Numbered from the stretch's first letter, positions 26,799 to 35,062 are shown. The stretch is DNA of 64,000 nucleotides from Synechococcales cyanobacterium CNB (GCA_030263455.1 SZOZ01000001.1:62001-126000); one strand, 5' to 3'. Numbers and translations: made by a program. The notes: generated by a model not told the origin, from the sequence alone.

Positions 26799-29302
26799 CG
26801 AGCCCCATCCCGCGATACGACGATTCGATTGGGTTCCTGCGGCGCTGGCGGCCGGATGGTCCGTGGCTGCTCACCGCCATCGGCCTCGACAAGACGGGCA
26901 TCGAGACCCGCGCCTTCCGCGCCGATCAGGAGGGCGAGCTCCGCAAGTGGCTGGAAGCCCAAGGTGCGGCCCGCAACATCTACTTCTCCGTCAACCCGAC
27001 GTTCCCGGCCTACATCGACCGGGCCGCCGCCGACGGACGCAGCAAGAAGACCGAGGCCACCGACATCGAGTCGATGGTCTGCCTGCACGTGGACCTCGAC
27101 CCGCGCGAGGGCGAGGACGTCGCGGCCGAGCAGCGGCGCATCCGCGAGCGCCTCACCACGAACCTGCCCGCGGGCGTGCCGCCGCCAACGCTGGTGGTGT
27201 TCTCCGGCGGCGGGTGCCAGGGCTTCTGGGCGCTCCGCGAGCCGGTCAGGCTGGACGGGTCGAAGGCGGCCGCGGAGGACGCGAATCGCTGGAACCTGCA
27301 GCTTGAAGTCGTGTTCGGCGCGGACCACTGCCACAACATCGACCGCATCATGCGGCTGCCCGGGACCGTCAACTGGCCCGACAGCAAGAAGAAGGCGAAG
27401 GGCCGCACCGCGGCGCTCGCGGAGGTCGTCGAGTGGCACCCCGAGCGTGCGTACGACATCGGGCAGTTCACGAAGGCCCCCGAGGTGCAGGCGGCTGGCC
27501 CCGCAGACTCCGGCATCGCTCGCAGCGCGCAGCGGGCCAAGGTAAGCGGCAACGTCAAGCGGTACAACGGCGACATCGACGCCGTCCCCGGCGCGGACAA
27601 GCTCACGCCGAAGGCGCGCGTCGTCATCGTGCAGGGCATCGACCCCGACGAGCCGCACAAGTTCGGCGGCTCGCGCTCGGAGTGGTTGCTCTTCGCGTGC
27701 TGCGCAATGGTGCGCGCCGGGTTCGACGACGACACGATGTACGCCGTCATCACCGACCCGGCCTTCGGCATCAGCGCGTCCGTGCTGGACAAGGGGAGCG
27801 CCACCGAGAAGTACGCCATCCGGCAGATCGAGCGCGGCAAGGAGGAGGCCGTCGATCCGTGGCTCCGTCGTCTGAACGAGCAGTTCGCCGTCGTCGCAGA
27901 CTTCGGCGGCCGCTGCCGAGTCGTGTGGGACGAGGACGACGAGGTCATGGGCCGCAAGCGGCTCCGCCACCAGGCATTCGAGGACTTCCGCAACAGGTTC
28001 ATGCACGTGCAGGTGCAGGTCGGCGCGACGGACAAGGGCGTCCCGATCACGAAGCCGCTGGGTCAGTGGTGGCTGCAGCACGAGCACCGGCGGCAGTACG
28101 AGCGCGTCGTGTTCGCGCCCGGCCGCGAGCTCGGCCCGCACGTCTACAACATGTGGCAGGGCTTCGCCTGCGACGCTCGCCCGGGCGACTGCTCCCTGTT
28201 CCTCGCGCACGTGCGGGAGAACCTCTGCCGCGGCGACGAGCGAGCGTACGAGTACCTGATGAACTGGATGGCCCGCTGCGTCCAGCGCCCCGCCGAGCCC
28301 GGCGAGGTCGCCGTGGTGCTGCGAGGCAAGGAGGGCACCGGCAAGGGGTTCGTCGCCAAGACGTTCGGCGGACTGTTCGGTCGTCACTACGTGCAGGTCA
28401 CGGACCCCAAGCACCTCGTGGGTTCCTTCAACGCCCACCTGCAGGACATCGTGGTCGTGTTCGCCGACGAGGCTTTCTACGCGGGCGACAAGAAGCACGC
28501 CAGCATCCTGAAGACGATCATCACCGAGAGCGAGAAGCTGGTGGAGCGCAAGGGTGTGGACGCCGAGCCCGCCCGCAACTACGTGCACCTCATCATGGCG
28601 TCGAACGAGGACTGGGTCGTCCCCGTCGGGCTTGAGGACCGCCGGTTCTTCGTGCTCGACGTGGGCGAGGGGCGCATGCAGGACTCCGCGTACTTCGAGG
28701 CGATCAGCCAGCAGATGCGCTCGGGCGGTCGCGAGGCGCTCCTGCACCTGCTGCTCACGCGGGACGTCAGCAGCTTCCGCGTGCTGGGCGACCGGCCGCT
28801 CACCGATGCGCTGGCCGCCCAGAAGCAGCAGACGCTCCGCGGGCCGGAGAGCGTGCTGCTCGACTACCTCGTGCGCGGCGTCGCGCCGGGCACCGACCTC
28901 GACAAGTCCGACGACCCCGCGCGGTTCCGGCTGGAGGACTTCCAGGTCGCGGCGAAGTTCGATACGCCGACCCGGGCGCTGTGGTGGCTGGAGTCTCGGG
29001 GCGTGCTCGACCAGCAGCACCCGCGGCTCACCTACCGCGCCACGGTCTACGCCGTCCCCGGCGAGCCCAAGGTGGGGCGGTTCCGCTACCTCACCGACGT
29101 TCCAGAGCCGTTCCGCTCGCGGGCCGCGAAGCGCAAGGGCCGGACGATGTACCGCTTCCGCCCGCTCGGCGAGATCAGGGCGATGGACCCGTGGCGCGGT
29201 CTCGTGACGGACTGGCCGCACCCCGAGGAGTGGACGCTCCGCCGCGACCTGCCCAGCGTGGGCGAGGACGACATCAAGCCGGGGCAGGACGTCCCCTTCT
29301 GA
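26795..29302 (+). CDS. Primase-helicase replication protein (AEP-like primase plus SF3/D5-type helicase)
   Basis: An 835-residue replication initiator. The N-terminal half resembles archaeo-eukaryotic primase folds: HVDLDP (D100, D102) as a metal-binding pair, SGGGCQGFW at about 137-145, and MRLPGTVNWP. The C-terminal half is a D5/DUF5906-like superfamily 3 helicase: Walker A GKEGTGKG near 512, Walker B VVFADEAF near 555, sensor MASNEDW near 600, and an Arg finger in LEDRRFF. GTG 26795 overlaps the previous stop and has GGGGAGG upstream. Such proteins prime and unwind DNA at an origin in phages, plasmids and P4-like satellites; iteron-like repeats lie 700 bp downstream. Confidence 0.88.
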   Translation: MTSPIPRYDDSIGFLRRWRPDGPWLLTAIGLDKTGIETRAFRADQEGELRKWLEAQGAARNIYFSVNPTFPAYIDRAAADGRSKKTEATDIESMVCLHVDLDPREGEDVAAEQRRIRERLTTNLPAGVPPPTLVVFSGGGCQGFWALREPVRLDGSKAAAEDANRWNLQLEVVFGADHCHNIDRIMRLPGTVNWPDSKKKAKGRTAALAEVVEWHPERAYDIGQFTKAPEVQAAGPADSGIARSAQRAKVSGNVKRYNGDIDAVPGADKLTPKARVVIVQGIDPDEPHKFGGSRSEWLLFACCAMVRAGFDDDTMYAVITDPAFGISASVLDKGSATEKYAIRQIERGKEEAVDPWLRRLNEQFAVVADFGGRCRVVWDEDDEVMGRKRLRHQAFEDFRNRFMHVQVQVGATDKGVPITKPLGQWWLQHEHRRQYERVVFAPGRELGPHVYNMWQGFACDARPGDCSLFLAHVRENLCRGDERAYEYLMNWMARCVQRPAEPGEVAVVLRGKEGTGKGFVAKTFGGLFGRHYVQVTDPKHLVGSFNAHLQDIVVVFADEAFYAGDKKHASILKTIITESEKLVERKGVDAEPARNYVHLIMASNEDWVVPVGLEDRRFFVLDVGEGRMQDSAYFEAISQQMRSGGREALLHLLLTRDVSSFRVLGDRPLTDALAAQKQQTLRGPESVLLDYLVRGVAPGTDLDKSDDPARFRLEDFQVAAKFDTPTRALWWLESRGVLDQQHPRLTYRATVYAVPGEPKVGRFRYLTDVPEPFRSRAAKRKGRTMYRFRPLGEIRAMDPWRGLVTDWPHPEEWTLRRDLPSVGEDDIKPGQDVPF

Positions 29303-29316
29303 CAGGAGGTAGAGCG

Positions 29317-29562
29317 ATGCGCACGTTCGCGCAGTACATCCGATCCGTCCGCGCCACGGACGACCCGCGCGGCGACTTCATCGCCGACGCCAAGGCGGAA
29401 GCCAAGGCTGGCAGGCTGCCGCGCATCCAGTGCTGGGAGGATCTCCGCGCCCACCTGCGCATGCGCCGCGCTTGCCCCGAGGCGGTGCGGGCCGCCGCCA
29501 CGGTGTGGGACGAGTACGAGGCGGCGCTGCTCTCGCCCCGCCGGTCCCGCCCGGGGCCCTGA
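29317..29562 (+). CDS. Small protein resembling the YozE SAM-like fold
   Basis: An 81-residue protein with a very strong ribosome binding site (AGGAGGT) before ATG 29317. The pattern FAQYI..., DPRGDFIADA, WEDLRAHL and VWDEYEAAL follows the spacing of YozE_SAM_like proteins (a Firmicute and phage family of small helical proteins of uncertain function). The match is by eye and weak. It ends the primase operon and precedes a long noncoding region. Confidence 0.6.
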   Translation: MRTFAQYIRSVRATDDPRGDFIADAKAEAKAGRLPRIQCWEDLRAHLRMRRACPEAVRAAATVWDEYEAALLSPRRSRPGP

Positions 29563-29581
29563 CCCCCTACCTCCCCTCCCA

Positions 29582-29603
29582 CCCCCGCTCCCGCGGGAGG
29601 GGG
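29582..29603 (+). terminator. GC-rich hairpin after the primase operon
   Basis: CTCC-CGCG-GGAG with flanking C and G runs (29582-29603), 20 nt after the stop of the YozE-like gene. No U tract follows, so it may act as a weak or factor-dependent terminator or a transcript-end stabiliser. Confidence 0.4.
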
Positions 29604-30003
29604 CCACGCTCCCCACCTCCTATCCCATCTGGAAACTGCGCAGAGGGGGGTTCCCGTCCGAGCCGCGCCGGTGCGGAGGAGGCAGACGCGCACCCGCTGG
29701 GCGTCCGGCAGCGAGCCCGCAGCGCTCCGCGCGACCTGACCGCATCGACACCCGCGCGCCGCCGGAGCTCGCCCGCGCGCTCGACCGGCGGCGCGCCGAC
29801 TCTCGCCGACCGCTGCCCACGCCCAGAGAGGTTCCGCGACCCGGGCGGCGCATTCGCCAGCGCCGGAACTCCGGGGCCGACGGGACCGGCGCGGAGCCCG
29901 CGCGGGTGCGGCCGAGGCGTCGGTCCATCCTCACACCTCGCCGCGCGCCCGCCCGCGCCGCACGCACCGGCGCTGCCGCGGTCGCCCGGGGTGCGGCCGA
30001 GGG

Positions 30004-30090
30004 GTCCGCTTGTCTCCCCAGACCCGCGCGAAGTCCGCTTGTCTACCGAGGTCCGCTTGTCCCTAGGAGTCGGACGAAAGTCCGCTTGTC
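30004..30090 (+). repeat. Four direct repeats GTCCGCTTGTC (iteron-like) with a hairpin
   Basis: Exact 11-bp copies start at 30004, 30033, 30051 and 30080, with spacings of 29, 18 and 29 bp. The last copy forms one arm of a hairpin, CGGAC (30071-30075), GAAA loop, GTCCG (30080-30084). Repeats of this kind next to a replication protein are typical iterons bound by an initiator. Confidence 0.7.
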
Positions 30091-30134
30091 TTTCCGTACC
30101 CGTCCATCCATCCGCGCCGCTCGGTCTCTCCGCG

Positions 30135-30260
30135 CCCGTCCACCGGCTCGCGCAGGTCTACCCGCTCCACCAGCTCCACCCGCTCCACCACCTCGCGCAG
30201 GTCCACCGGCCGGGCGCGATCCAACGCGCCGCGCAGGTCCACTCGCCCGGGCGACTCGCG
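30135..30260 (-). repeat. 9-bp-periodic tract (reads Val-Asp/Glu-X on the minus strand)
   Basis: Consecutive 9-mers such as CAGGTCTAC, CCGCTCCAC, CAGCTCCAC, CCGCTCCAC and CAGGTCCAC run in register. On the minus strand they read GTGGACCTG, GTGGAGCGG and so on. If translated, the frame gives three-residue repeats V-[DE]-X and ends at a TAG near 30065, but there is no convincing start. Related tracts on the plus strand lie at 31644-31727 and 32029-32121. Confidence 0.6.
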
Positions 30261-30456
30261 TACTCCGCGCCGCCCCGCGCGGTTCGGTCCAATCTTCGCC
30301 TCGCGTCGTGCTGCCGCGCCGCGTCGTGCGCTGGCGGGCGGGCGGGGCCGCGGCGGGTTGCCCCCGCGTCGGTCGCTTGCGATCTAACTCTGTCGCAGCA
30401 GCGCCGCGGGGCAACGGGGCCGCCGGGCGAGAAGCTGCGACAAGTGGAGCTAACCG

Positions 30457-30741
30457 ATGTTCACGAAGTCTTGGACGCTGGCGAGGGCGTGCGTGGAGCT
30501 GCGCGACGGGCTGAGGCGGGGCGAGTGGGTGGGCCGCGAGCGCTCGTTCGCGGAGGTCCACCTCACGCTCGGACCTCGCATGGTCCCCGAGGTCCACGTG
30601 GGCCACATGGACGGCGCGGCGCGTTGGAGCTACCGCGGCTGGCGGGCGCTCGCGATCTTCGAGCGCCTCGCGAAGGGCGCGGGCCGGGCTGCGGGCGTCG
30701 CCGAGCTCGTGGAGCCGATGGGCCTGCGGCGCGCCGCCTGA
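30457..30741 (+). CDS. Small protein of unknown function
   Basis: A 94-residue basic protein with no recognised family. GGAG lies 8 nt before ATG 30457. The composition is balanced (Trp, Phe, His and Tyr all present), unlike the shadow frames around it, which supports a real gene. It contains CVELRDGL, echoing the Val-Glu-Leu-Arg theme of the nearby 9-bp tracts. No function can be assigned. Confidence 0.55.
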   Translation: MFTKSWTLARACVELRDGLRRGEWVGRERSFAEVHLTLGPRMVPEVHVGHMDGAARWSYRGWRALAIFERLAKGAGRAAGVAELVEPMGLRRAA

Positions 30742-30845
30742 CCGCGGGCGGGCTTGCCCGGGCGGGCGGTGTGCGAGAGAGAAGTATCGACACGCTGCGT
30801 CGGCGGGGCGTCGCCCGCGGGCCGCGCGTGGACCAACCGGAGCGA

Positions 30846-31220
30846 ATGGACATGGCGAGCGAGCACGAGATTCTGGCGGCGGTGAGCGCCCTCCACCTGG
30901 ACCCCGAGAAGGTCGACGTCGACCAGGTCGCCGACCTCCTCCACTCCGCCCTCTCGGCGGCCGCGGAGGAGGCGGTGGAGGCGATGGACCTGCGCGACGA
31001 GGTCGAGTCGATCGCGGAGCGCTGGCTCGGCGACCAGTTCGACATCGAGCAGGCGCTCGAAGGGGTGGACCTGCTGAGCTACGTGGACGAGGAGGGGCTC
31101 GCCCGGGCGGTGGGCGAGGTGGTGGAGGACGAGGTCGGGGAGGCGGCGGAGTTCGCCGACCGGCTCCGGCGGGCGGGCCTCTGGGTGCGCCTCCGCTGGC
31201 TCCTGACCGGGCGGCTCTAG
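30846..31220 (+). CDS. Small acidic helical protein of unknown function
   Basis: A 124-residue, strongly acidic protein, probably all helical, with repeated VEAMDLRDEVES, VDLLSYVDEEGL and VGEVVEDEVGEA segments. The last 20 residues are basic and hydrophobic (LWVRLRWLLTGRL). CGGAGCGA precedes ATG 30846; ATG 30852 is a second start. An acidic small protein in a mobile element could be a DNA mimic or an assembly factor, but nothing proves this. It is followed by a kilobase of noncoding DNA. Confidence 0.6.
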   Translation: MDMASEHEILAAVSALHLDPEKVDVDQVADLLHSALSAAAEEAVEAMDLRDEVESIAERWLGDQFDIEQALEGVDLLSYVDEEGLARAVGEVVEDEVGEAAEFADRLRRAGLWVRLRWLLTGRL

Positions 31221-31400
31221 GCCCCGCGGCGCGGCGGGCGGCCCGGCGGGGCGGCGTGCGGTCGGCCGCGGCCCGGGCGGCGGGAGTCGGGGCGGCTCTC
31301 GGGAGTCTGGGTCCGGGATTCTGGCTCGGTCCGGAAATGGCGGGTGGAGAGACGCGAGGCACACGCTCGTTTGGGTTTCGACCCGCAGTTGGAAACCAGC

Positions 31401-31504
31401 GAGTCGCAGAGTCGCCTCCGGCGCGCAACCCGGAGGCCCATAGGGACCGGGTGGCGGGCGGCCGCCGCTGGCCCCCGGGTTTGGTCGGCCCGACTCTGCG
31501 ACTC
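31401..31504. repeat. 14-bp perfect inverted repeat with 76-bp spacer
   Basis: GAGTCGCAGAGTCG at 31401-31414 and its exact reverse complement CGACTCTGCGACTC at 31491-31504. The right arm continues into further copies of [CG]CGACTC (31490, 31498, 31507). The spacer contains a smaller CTCCG...CGGAG hairpin. A transcript could fold into a long stem; alternatively these are binding sites for a dimeric protein. Confidence 0.65.
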
Positions 31505-31538
31505 TTGCGACTCCGTGCAGCAATCTATGTGTCTTCTT

Positions 31539-31578
31539 GAGAGTCTCTTCAACTAAAAGAAAGACTCTAAAGACTCTC
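31539..31578. repeat. AT-rich hairpin / possible DNA-unwinding element
   Basis: GAGAGTCT (31539-31546) pairs with AGACTCTC (31571-31578). A second AGACTCT at 31562-31568 offers an alternative pairing. The intervening CAACTAAAAGAAAG is the most AT-rich stretch of the element, as expected for an unwinding region or promoter. Confidence 0.45.
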
Positions 31579-31643
31579 GCTACCGGCTGCCGCCTGGGCG
31601 AACGGGTGGAGGGACCGGCCGTCGCACTTCGGACGCTCAGATC

Positions 31644-31727
31644 GTGGACGAGCGCGATGTAGTGGAGTCGTTGGACCCAGGGAAGATGGTGAATCTCGTG
31701 GGTCACGTGGAGTCGTTGGACCCAATG
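31644..31727 (+). repeat. 9-bp-periodic tract with an 18-bp direct repeat
   Basis: GTGGAGTCGTTGGACCCA occurs at 31662-31679 and again at 31707-31724, exactly 45 bp (five 9-mers) apart. The intervening DNA keeps the same 9-bp register. Translated, it gives V-E-S-L-D-P-like triplets, but the frame soon degenerates. Confidence 0.6.
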
Positions 31728-32028
31728 CCGCGGCCGCGACCCGCGCGATGCGATGGACCTGGGCGACCCCACCCTGCGCCCTTGTCCCGAAACCTTCGAC
31801 CCCGGGGCTGCCCGCCCGTGCTTCGGCCTTGCTCGCCGCCTCGCTGGGCGCTGCTGCCCGCCGCGGAACGGCCCCAGGAGCGTGCAGCGCAAGCCCGGCG
31901 ACGCTGGACCTGCCGATCAGCACTCCTCCGCTCCGCCGTCGCGATGCGGTAGTGGGGCCGGTGGACGTGGTCGCGAGGTGGAGGCAGTGACGATGCACGA
32001 TCGGCACGAGTCGCAGTGATCGCACGAG

Positions 32029-32121
32029 TCGTTGGACGTGGTGGAGCGAGTGGACCTGCGCGAGCGATTGGAGCCGGTGAAGTCGTTGAGTTTGGTGAAG
32101 AAACTGGACCGGGTGCCCCTC
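32029..32121 (+). repeat. 9-bp-periodic tract, plus strand
   Basis: TTGGACGTG, GTGGAGCGA, GTGGACCTG, CGCGAGCGA, TTGGAGCCG, GTGAAGTCG and following 9-mers. The 15-mer GTGGACCTGCGCGAG (32050-32064) recurs in inverted orientation at 30192-30206. A short frame runs through it from just after a TGA at 32017 to a TGA near 32178, without a ribosome binding site. Confidence 0.55.
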
Positions 32122-32241
32122 CCCACCATCCCAACCGTGCCCGTCGCGCCGCCCTTCGTCTCACGACTACTCGCGTGACGCGCGCCCCCGCGAGCCGCAA
32201 CACCCGCCGCCGAGCGTTGGCGCGGAGATGATTCGATCGAC

Positions 32242-32889
32242 ATGAGCACCAGCCAGCGACAGCCAGTGACCGAGCGGCGCAAGGCCGCGTTCCTCGAGGC
32301 GCTGCGGCAGACCGGCAGCCTCCGCTGGGCGGCCGCCATCGCCTCGCCCCACCTGGGCGGGGAGCCGCGGCCGGGCGGCAAGGCCCGCGGGTTCGAGAGC
32401 TTCCGCGACGCCATGCGCCGCGACCCGGTCTTCGCCGCGGAGGTGGAGGAGGCGCTGTCGGTCGCGCTGGGCACCGCCGAGAAGCTGCTCGCCGAGCGCA
32501 TGCTGACGCCCGACACGCGGCCCATCGTGGACAAGAACGGCGCGGTCGTCGCCGTCGCCACCGACCACCGCAACGCGAACACGCTGCTGCTGCGGTTCCT
32601 CGAACGGCACTCGCCCGACCACTGGGCACCGAAGAAGCAGCTTTCGGGCACCGTCACGCACGACCACACGCACCAGCACACGCTCGGCCCGGCCAGCCCG
32701 GGCTACACCATCACCGCCGACGACCTGCTCGCGCTGCCCGACGACAAGCGCCGCCTGCTGGTCTCGATCCTCGACGAAGTGGAGCACAACCGTGAGCAGC
32801 CCGAGCCCGTCGCCACCGTCCCCGCACTCCCCGCGCCCGAGCCGCCTGTCGCTGATGGCGATGAAGAAGCGGGCGGGCCTCGCGACTGA
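32242..32889 (+). CDS. Terminase small subunit-like DNA-binding protein
   Basis: A 215-residue protein. The first 90 residues read as a helix-turn-helix followed by helices (RRKAAFLEALRQTGSLRWAAAIAS, then GFESFRDAMRRDPVFAAEVEEAL), a layout common in phage small terminase subunits that recognise the packaging site. The tail is Pro-rich. No large terminase is visible anywhere in the element, which fits satellites that hijack a helper phage's packaging motor through their own TerS. The match is by eye; another HTH protein is possible. ATG 32242 has GGAGATG 11 nt upstream. Confidence 0.5.
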   Translation: MSTSQRQPVTERRKAAFLEALRQTGSLRWAAAIASPHLGGEPRPGGKARGFESFRDAMRRDPVFAAEVEEALSVALGTAEKLLAERMLTPDTRPIVDKNGAVVAVATDHRNANTLLLRFLERHSPDHWAPKKQLSGTVTHDHTHQHTLGPASPGYTITADDLLALPDDKRRLLVSILDEVEHNREQPEPVATVPALPAPEPPVADGDEEAGGPRD

Positions 32890-33193
32890 TGCGGAGGTGC
32901 GGGTGCTGGGCAGCGCGTGGCGCGTCGTGGGCGGCGACGCCCCGGGCAGCGGAGGGCTTGCGCTCCCGCCGGTGTGCGAGACCACCGACGAGTGGATCGC
33001 GCGGTACGGCGGCCCGCAGGAACACCTCCCCGCGCCGCCCGACCTGCGCGCCATGCACGACGTCTCCGACCGAGCGCCGCAGCCCGAGCGCCCGGCCTAC
33101 ACCGACGCCGGGCCTGTGCTCCTCGCGGAGCCCGGGCGCGAGCCGCCGCCCGCCGGGAAGCCCGGGCACCGCGGCGGGCTGTCGCGCGGCTGA
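32855..33193 (+). CDS. Hypothetical protein
   Basis: A 112-residue protein from ATG 32855, overlapping the end of the TerS-like gene by 35 bp; an in-frame GTG at 32792 would add a Pro/Ser tail that is probably not translated. It contains TTDEWIARYGGPQEHLP and a Pro-rich C-terminus. No family is recognised. The coupling suggests a partner of the TerS-like protein. Confidence 0.5.
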   Translation: MAMKKRAGLATDAEVRVLGSAWRVVGGDAPGSGGLALPPVCETTDEWIARYGGPQEHLPAPPDLRAMHDVSDRAPQPERPAYTDAGPVLLAEPGREPPPAGKPGHRGGLSRG

Positions 33194-33347
33194 TCGCGCC
33201 GAGACGTCGTGACACGACGGGGCTTGTCGCCAGTCGTCGCGTCGGGAGAGATTCCTCCGATCGCCGACCGCGGCGCGGTCCTGACTGCGGCTCCCTGACT
33301 GGTGGGGGCCACCGCGAGCGCTGCCGAGCGACGCACGGAGTCCCGAC

Positions 33348-34133
33348 ATGGACCCGCTCTCCGTCCCCGTGGGCACCGGCCTGCCCGACCCGAAGGCCGC
33401 CGAAGCTCTCGCCGCTCGTGCCGAGAGCCTGTCCGACACGCTGGACACGCTGATCGCCAACCTGAACCACGCGAGCGCCGAGGCGCGCGAGCGCATCGCC
33501 GCCGAGAAGTCGGGCGTCGTGCCCAGCATCGGCGGCGCGGCCGACCGCGCGACCATCGCCGACGCCGTCGCCCGCGCCATCGACCGGGACCACCGGGCGC
33601 TGCACGCCGAGCTCGCCAGGAGCTCCGAGCGCGACCGCTACGCGCAGCTCCGCGAGGCGCAGGAGAAGGCCGCGGCGCTGGAGTCGCTCGTGACCGTGTA
33701 CGCCTCGCCCGTCGCCTACCTGTCGGGCACGACGGTGGGCAACCCGCGCCGCAACGAGTACGCCGCCACCGTCGCCGACGCCGGACCCGCCGAGCTGCAG
33801 GTGTTCGCCGCCCGCGCCGTGGCGTCGGGCGACCGCGACCTCGCCGCCGCCGTCGTGGCGCGGCTGGGCCGGATGTCCAAGGAGTCCCGCCCGCTCGAAG
33901 CCGCGGCCCTCGCCGAGCGGCTCGTCGGGCAGGAGCACGCGGGGCTCGTGCACGCCGCGAAGCGCGCGGCCGCCGCCGCCCAGCGCGCCGTGAACGTCAA
34001 CCGCGCGTTCGAGCGCGGGCAGGCCGGGCCGAGCGCGACGAGCAAGATCGCGCAGGGCCTCCGGCACCGCGCCGTCAACCCGACCACCACCGACCCCGCC
34101 AAGGGTGCCGCGGCCATGCCCGGCAGGAAGTGA
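33348..34133 (+). CDS. Hypothetical coiled-coil, Ala-rich protein
   Basis: A 261-residue Ala/Arg/Glu-rich protein, predicted mostly helical with coiled-coil character around residues 80-125 and 170-225. There are no Cys residues. GGAG precedes ATG 33348. The composition resembles phage scaffold or internal head proteins but no signature is present. It is followed 9 nt later by a small gene. Confidence 0.55.
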   Translation: MDPLSVPVGTGLPDPKAAEALAARAESLSDTLDTLIANLNHASAEARERIAAEKSGVVPSIGGAADRATIADAVARAIDRDHRALHAELARSSERDRYAQLREAQEKAAALESLVTVYASPVAYLSGTTVGNPRRNEYAATVADAGPAELQVFAARAVASGDRDLAAAVVARLGRMSKESRPLEAAALAERLVGQEHAGLVHAAKRAAAAAQRAVNVNRAFERGQAGPSATSKIAQGLRHRAVNPTTTDPAKGAAAMPGRK

Positions 34134-34142
34134 GCCCGACCC

Positions 34143-34412
34143 ATGATCTACCTGTTCCGACGCCCGCCGACCCGTCCCGACCTCCGCAACAGCCAGCAGG
34201 TGCACGCGGGCATCGCCGCCGGTGCCGACGCCGCGGCCGCCCGCGCGGCGCTGCAGGCCGCCGCCCCGAGCGGCGAGGTGCGCGTCGCCGACTGGGAGGC
34301 GATCCCTCTCGCCGACGACGCCGCGCTCGCCAGCGGCGACAGCGCCGCGTTCTTCCTGGGCGACGCGGTCGTGCTCGGGCCGGGCCGCCAAGAGAGATTC
34401 CGAGGGCAGTAA
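34143..34412 (+). CDS. Hypothetical small protein
   Basis: An 89-residue Ala-rich protein starting at ATG 34143, 9 nt after the coiled-coil gene. The N-terminal MIYLFRRPPTRPDLRNSQQVHAGIAAG gives no family match. It precedes another small gene by 2 nt, so the three form one transcription unit. Confidence 0.5.
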   Translation: MIYLFRRPPTRPDLRNSQQVHAGIAAGADAAAARAALQAAAPSGEVRVADWEAIPLADDAALASGDSAAFFLGDAVVLGPGRQERFRGQ

Positions 34413-34414
34413 CC

Positions 34415-34813
34415 ATGCGGTACGACGACTTCTTCGCAGGTGCCCACGAGCACATCTTCGCCGAGCCCACGCGGCGCGCGATGGACACGCTGGGCGCTGG
34501 CCGACACGACATCGCGCAGGTGCGCGCCGTGTGCGAGCGGCTCGGTGCCCGCCTCGCGCCCGTAGCCGCCTCGCTCGGCTGGCTGCCGCGGCTGGGCGAC
34601 CCGGGCGAGTACGTGGACATCACCGAGAGCAGCGACGGGCACGCGGCGCTCGATACCGCGGACCACGAGACGGTGTGCGCGTTCGCGCTCTGGCGGCACC
34701 GCCGCGAGCCGCTCCGCACGAAGGTCGTGGTGTGGCCGGAGCGGTACCGGCCCGGCCGCGCGCCGTGGCAGATTGCCGAGCACGTGCACCCGCACGCCCG
34801 CGACAACGACTAG
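34415..34813 (+). CDS. Hypothetical protein
   Basis: A 132-residue soluble protein. CGAGGG lies upstream of ATG 34415, which begins 2 nt after the preceding stop. It is rich in His, Trp and Arg, with segments RYDDFFAGAHEHIF, GEYVDITESSDGH and TVCAFALWRHRREP. No family is recognised. A strong hairpin follows and probably ends this operon. Confidence 0.6.
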   Translation: MRYDDFFAGAHEHIFAEPTRRAMDTLGAGRHDIAQVRAVCERLGARLAPVAASLGWLPRLGDPGEYVDITESSDGHAALDTADHETVCAFALWRHRREPLRTKVVVWPERYRPGRAPWQIAEHVHPHARDND

Positions 34814-34883
34814 ACCCTGTCCGCTGGTCGTCGGGCCTCGCGCCCGGCGGCCGGTTTCCTCGCCCGGGCGCGTGCCCGGTCAA

Positions 34884-34914
34884 CCCGCCGCGCTGTGTTC
34901 GTCGGCGCGGCGGG
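34884..34914 (+). terminator. Perfect 10-bp hairpin
   Basis: CCCGCCGCGC (34884-34893) pairs exactly with GCGCGGCGGG (34905-34914) across an 11-nt loop, followed by CTTCC. It lies 70 nt after the previous stop codon, so it is a likely transcription end for the operon starting at 32242. Confidence 0.6.
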
Positions 34915-35062
34915 CTTCCACGATCCGAAGCCGTCCCCCGAGTCGGTGCGCCCGGCGCGGCGCACCCCGGGGGCGGCGCTCCGGCTTGTCTTGCGACTGA
35001 TCGTGAGAGATGACTCTCTCGCCGCCGCGGGATTGGCCGCGGCCCAGCGAAGGAGCCCGCCA

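Larger units (their letters stand above)
29563..30456. other. Noncoding region with iterons, possible replication origin
   Basis: About 890 bp with no convincing gene. The open frames across it are side effects of extreme GC and have no start signals. It holds a hairpin at 29582, the iteron-like array at 30004-30090 and a 9-bp-periodic tract at 30135-30260. Its position just after the primase-helicase operon fits an origin of replication. Confidence 0.5.
31221..32241. other. Noncoding, repeat-rich region of the element
   Basis: About 1 kb without a supported gene. It contains a long-range 14-bp inverted repeat (31401-31504), heptamer repeats, an AT-rich hairpin (31539-31578) and two 9-bp-periodic tracts (31644-31727, 32029-32121). 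It may hold a second control region, a structured RNA or part of the origin. Confidence 0.5.

Noticed and set aside
26612-29221. An 869-residue minus-strand frame opposite the primase-helicase
   Set aside because: The plus strand shows primase and helicase motifs; the minus frame has none.
30004-30090. CRISPR array
   Set aside because: Repeats of only 11 bp with short, unequal spacers and no cas genes; iterons fit better.
29430-30845. Long N-terminal extension of the frame that ends at 31220
   Set aside because: Low-complexity Pro/Ala/Arg sequence covers the iterons; the true start with a Shine-Dalgarno is at 30846.
30043-31428. A 461-residue Pro/Arg/Ala-rich minus-strand frame across the iterons
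   Set aside because: The composition is that of random GC-rich DNA, and it overlaps two small plus-strand genes with ribosome binding sites.
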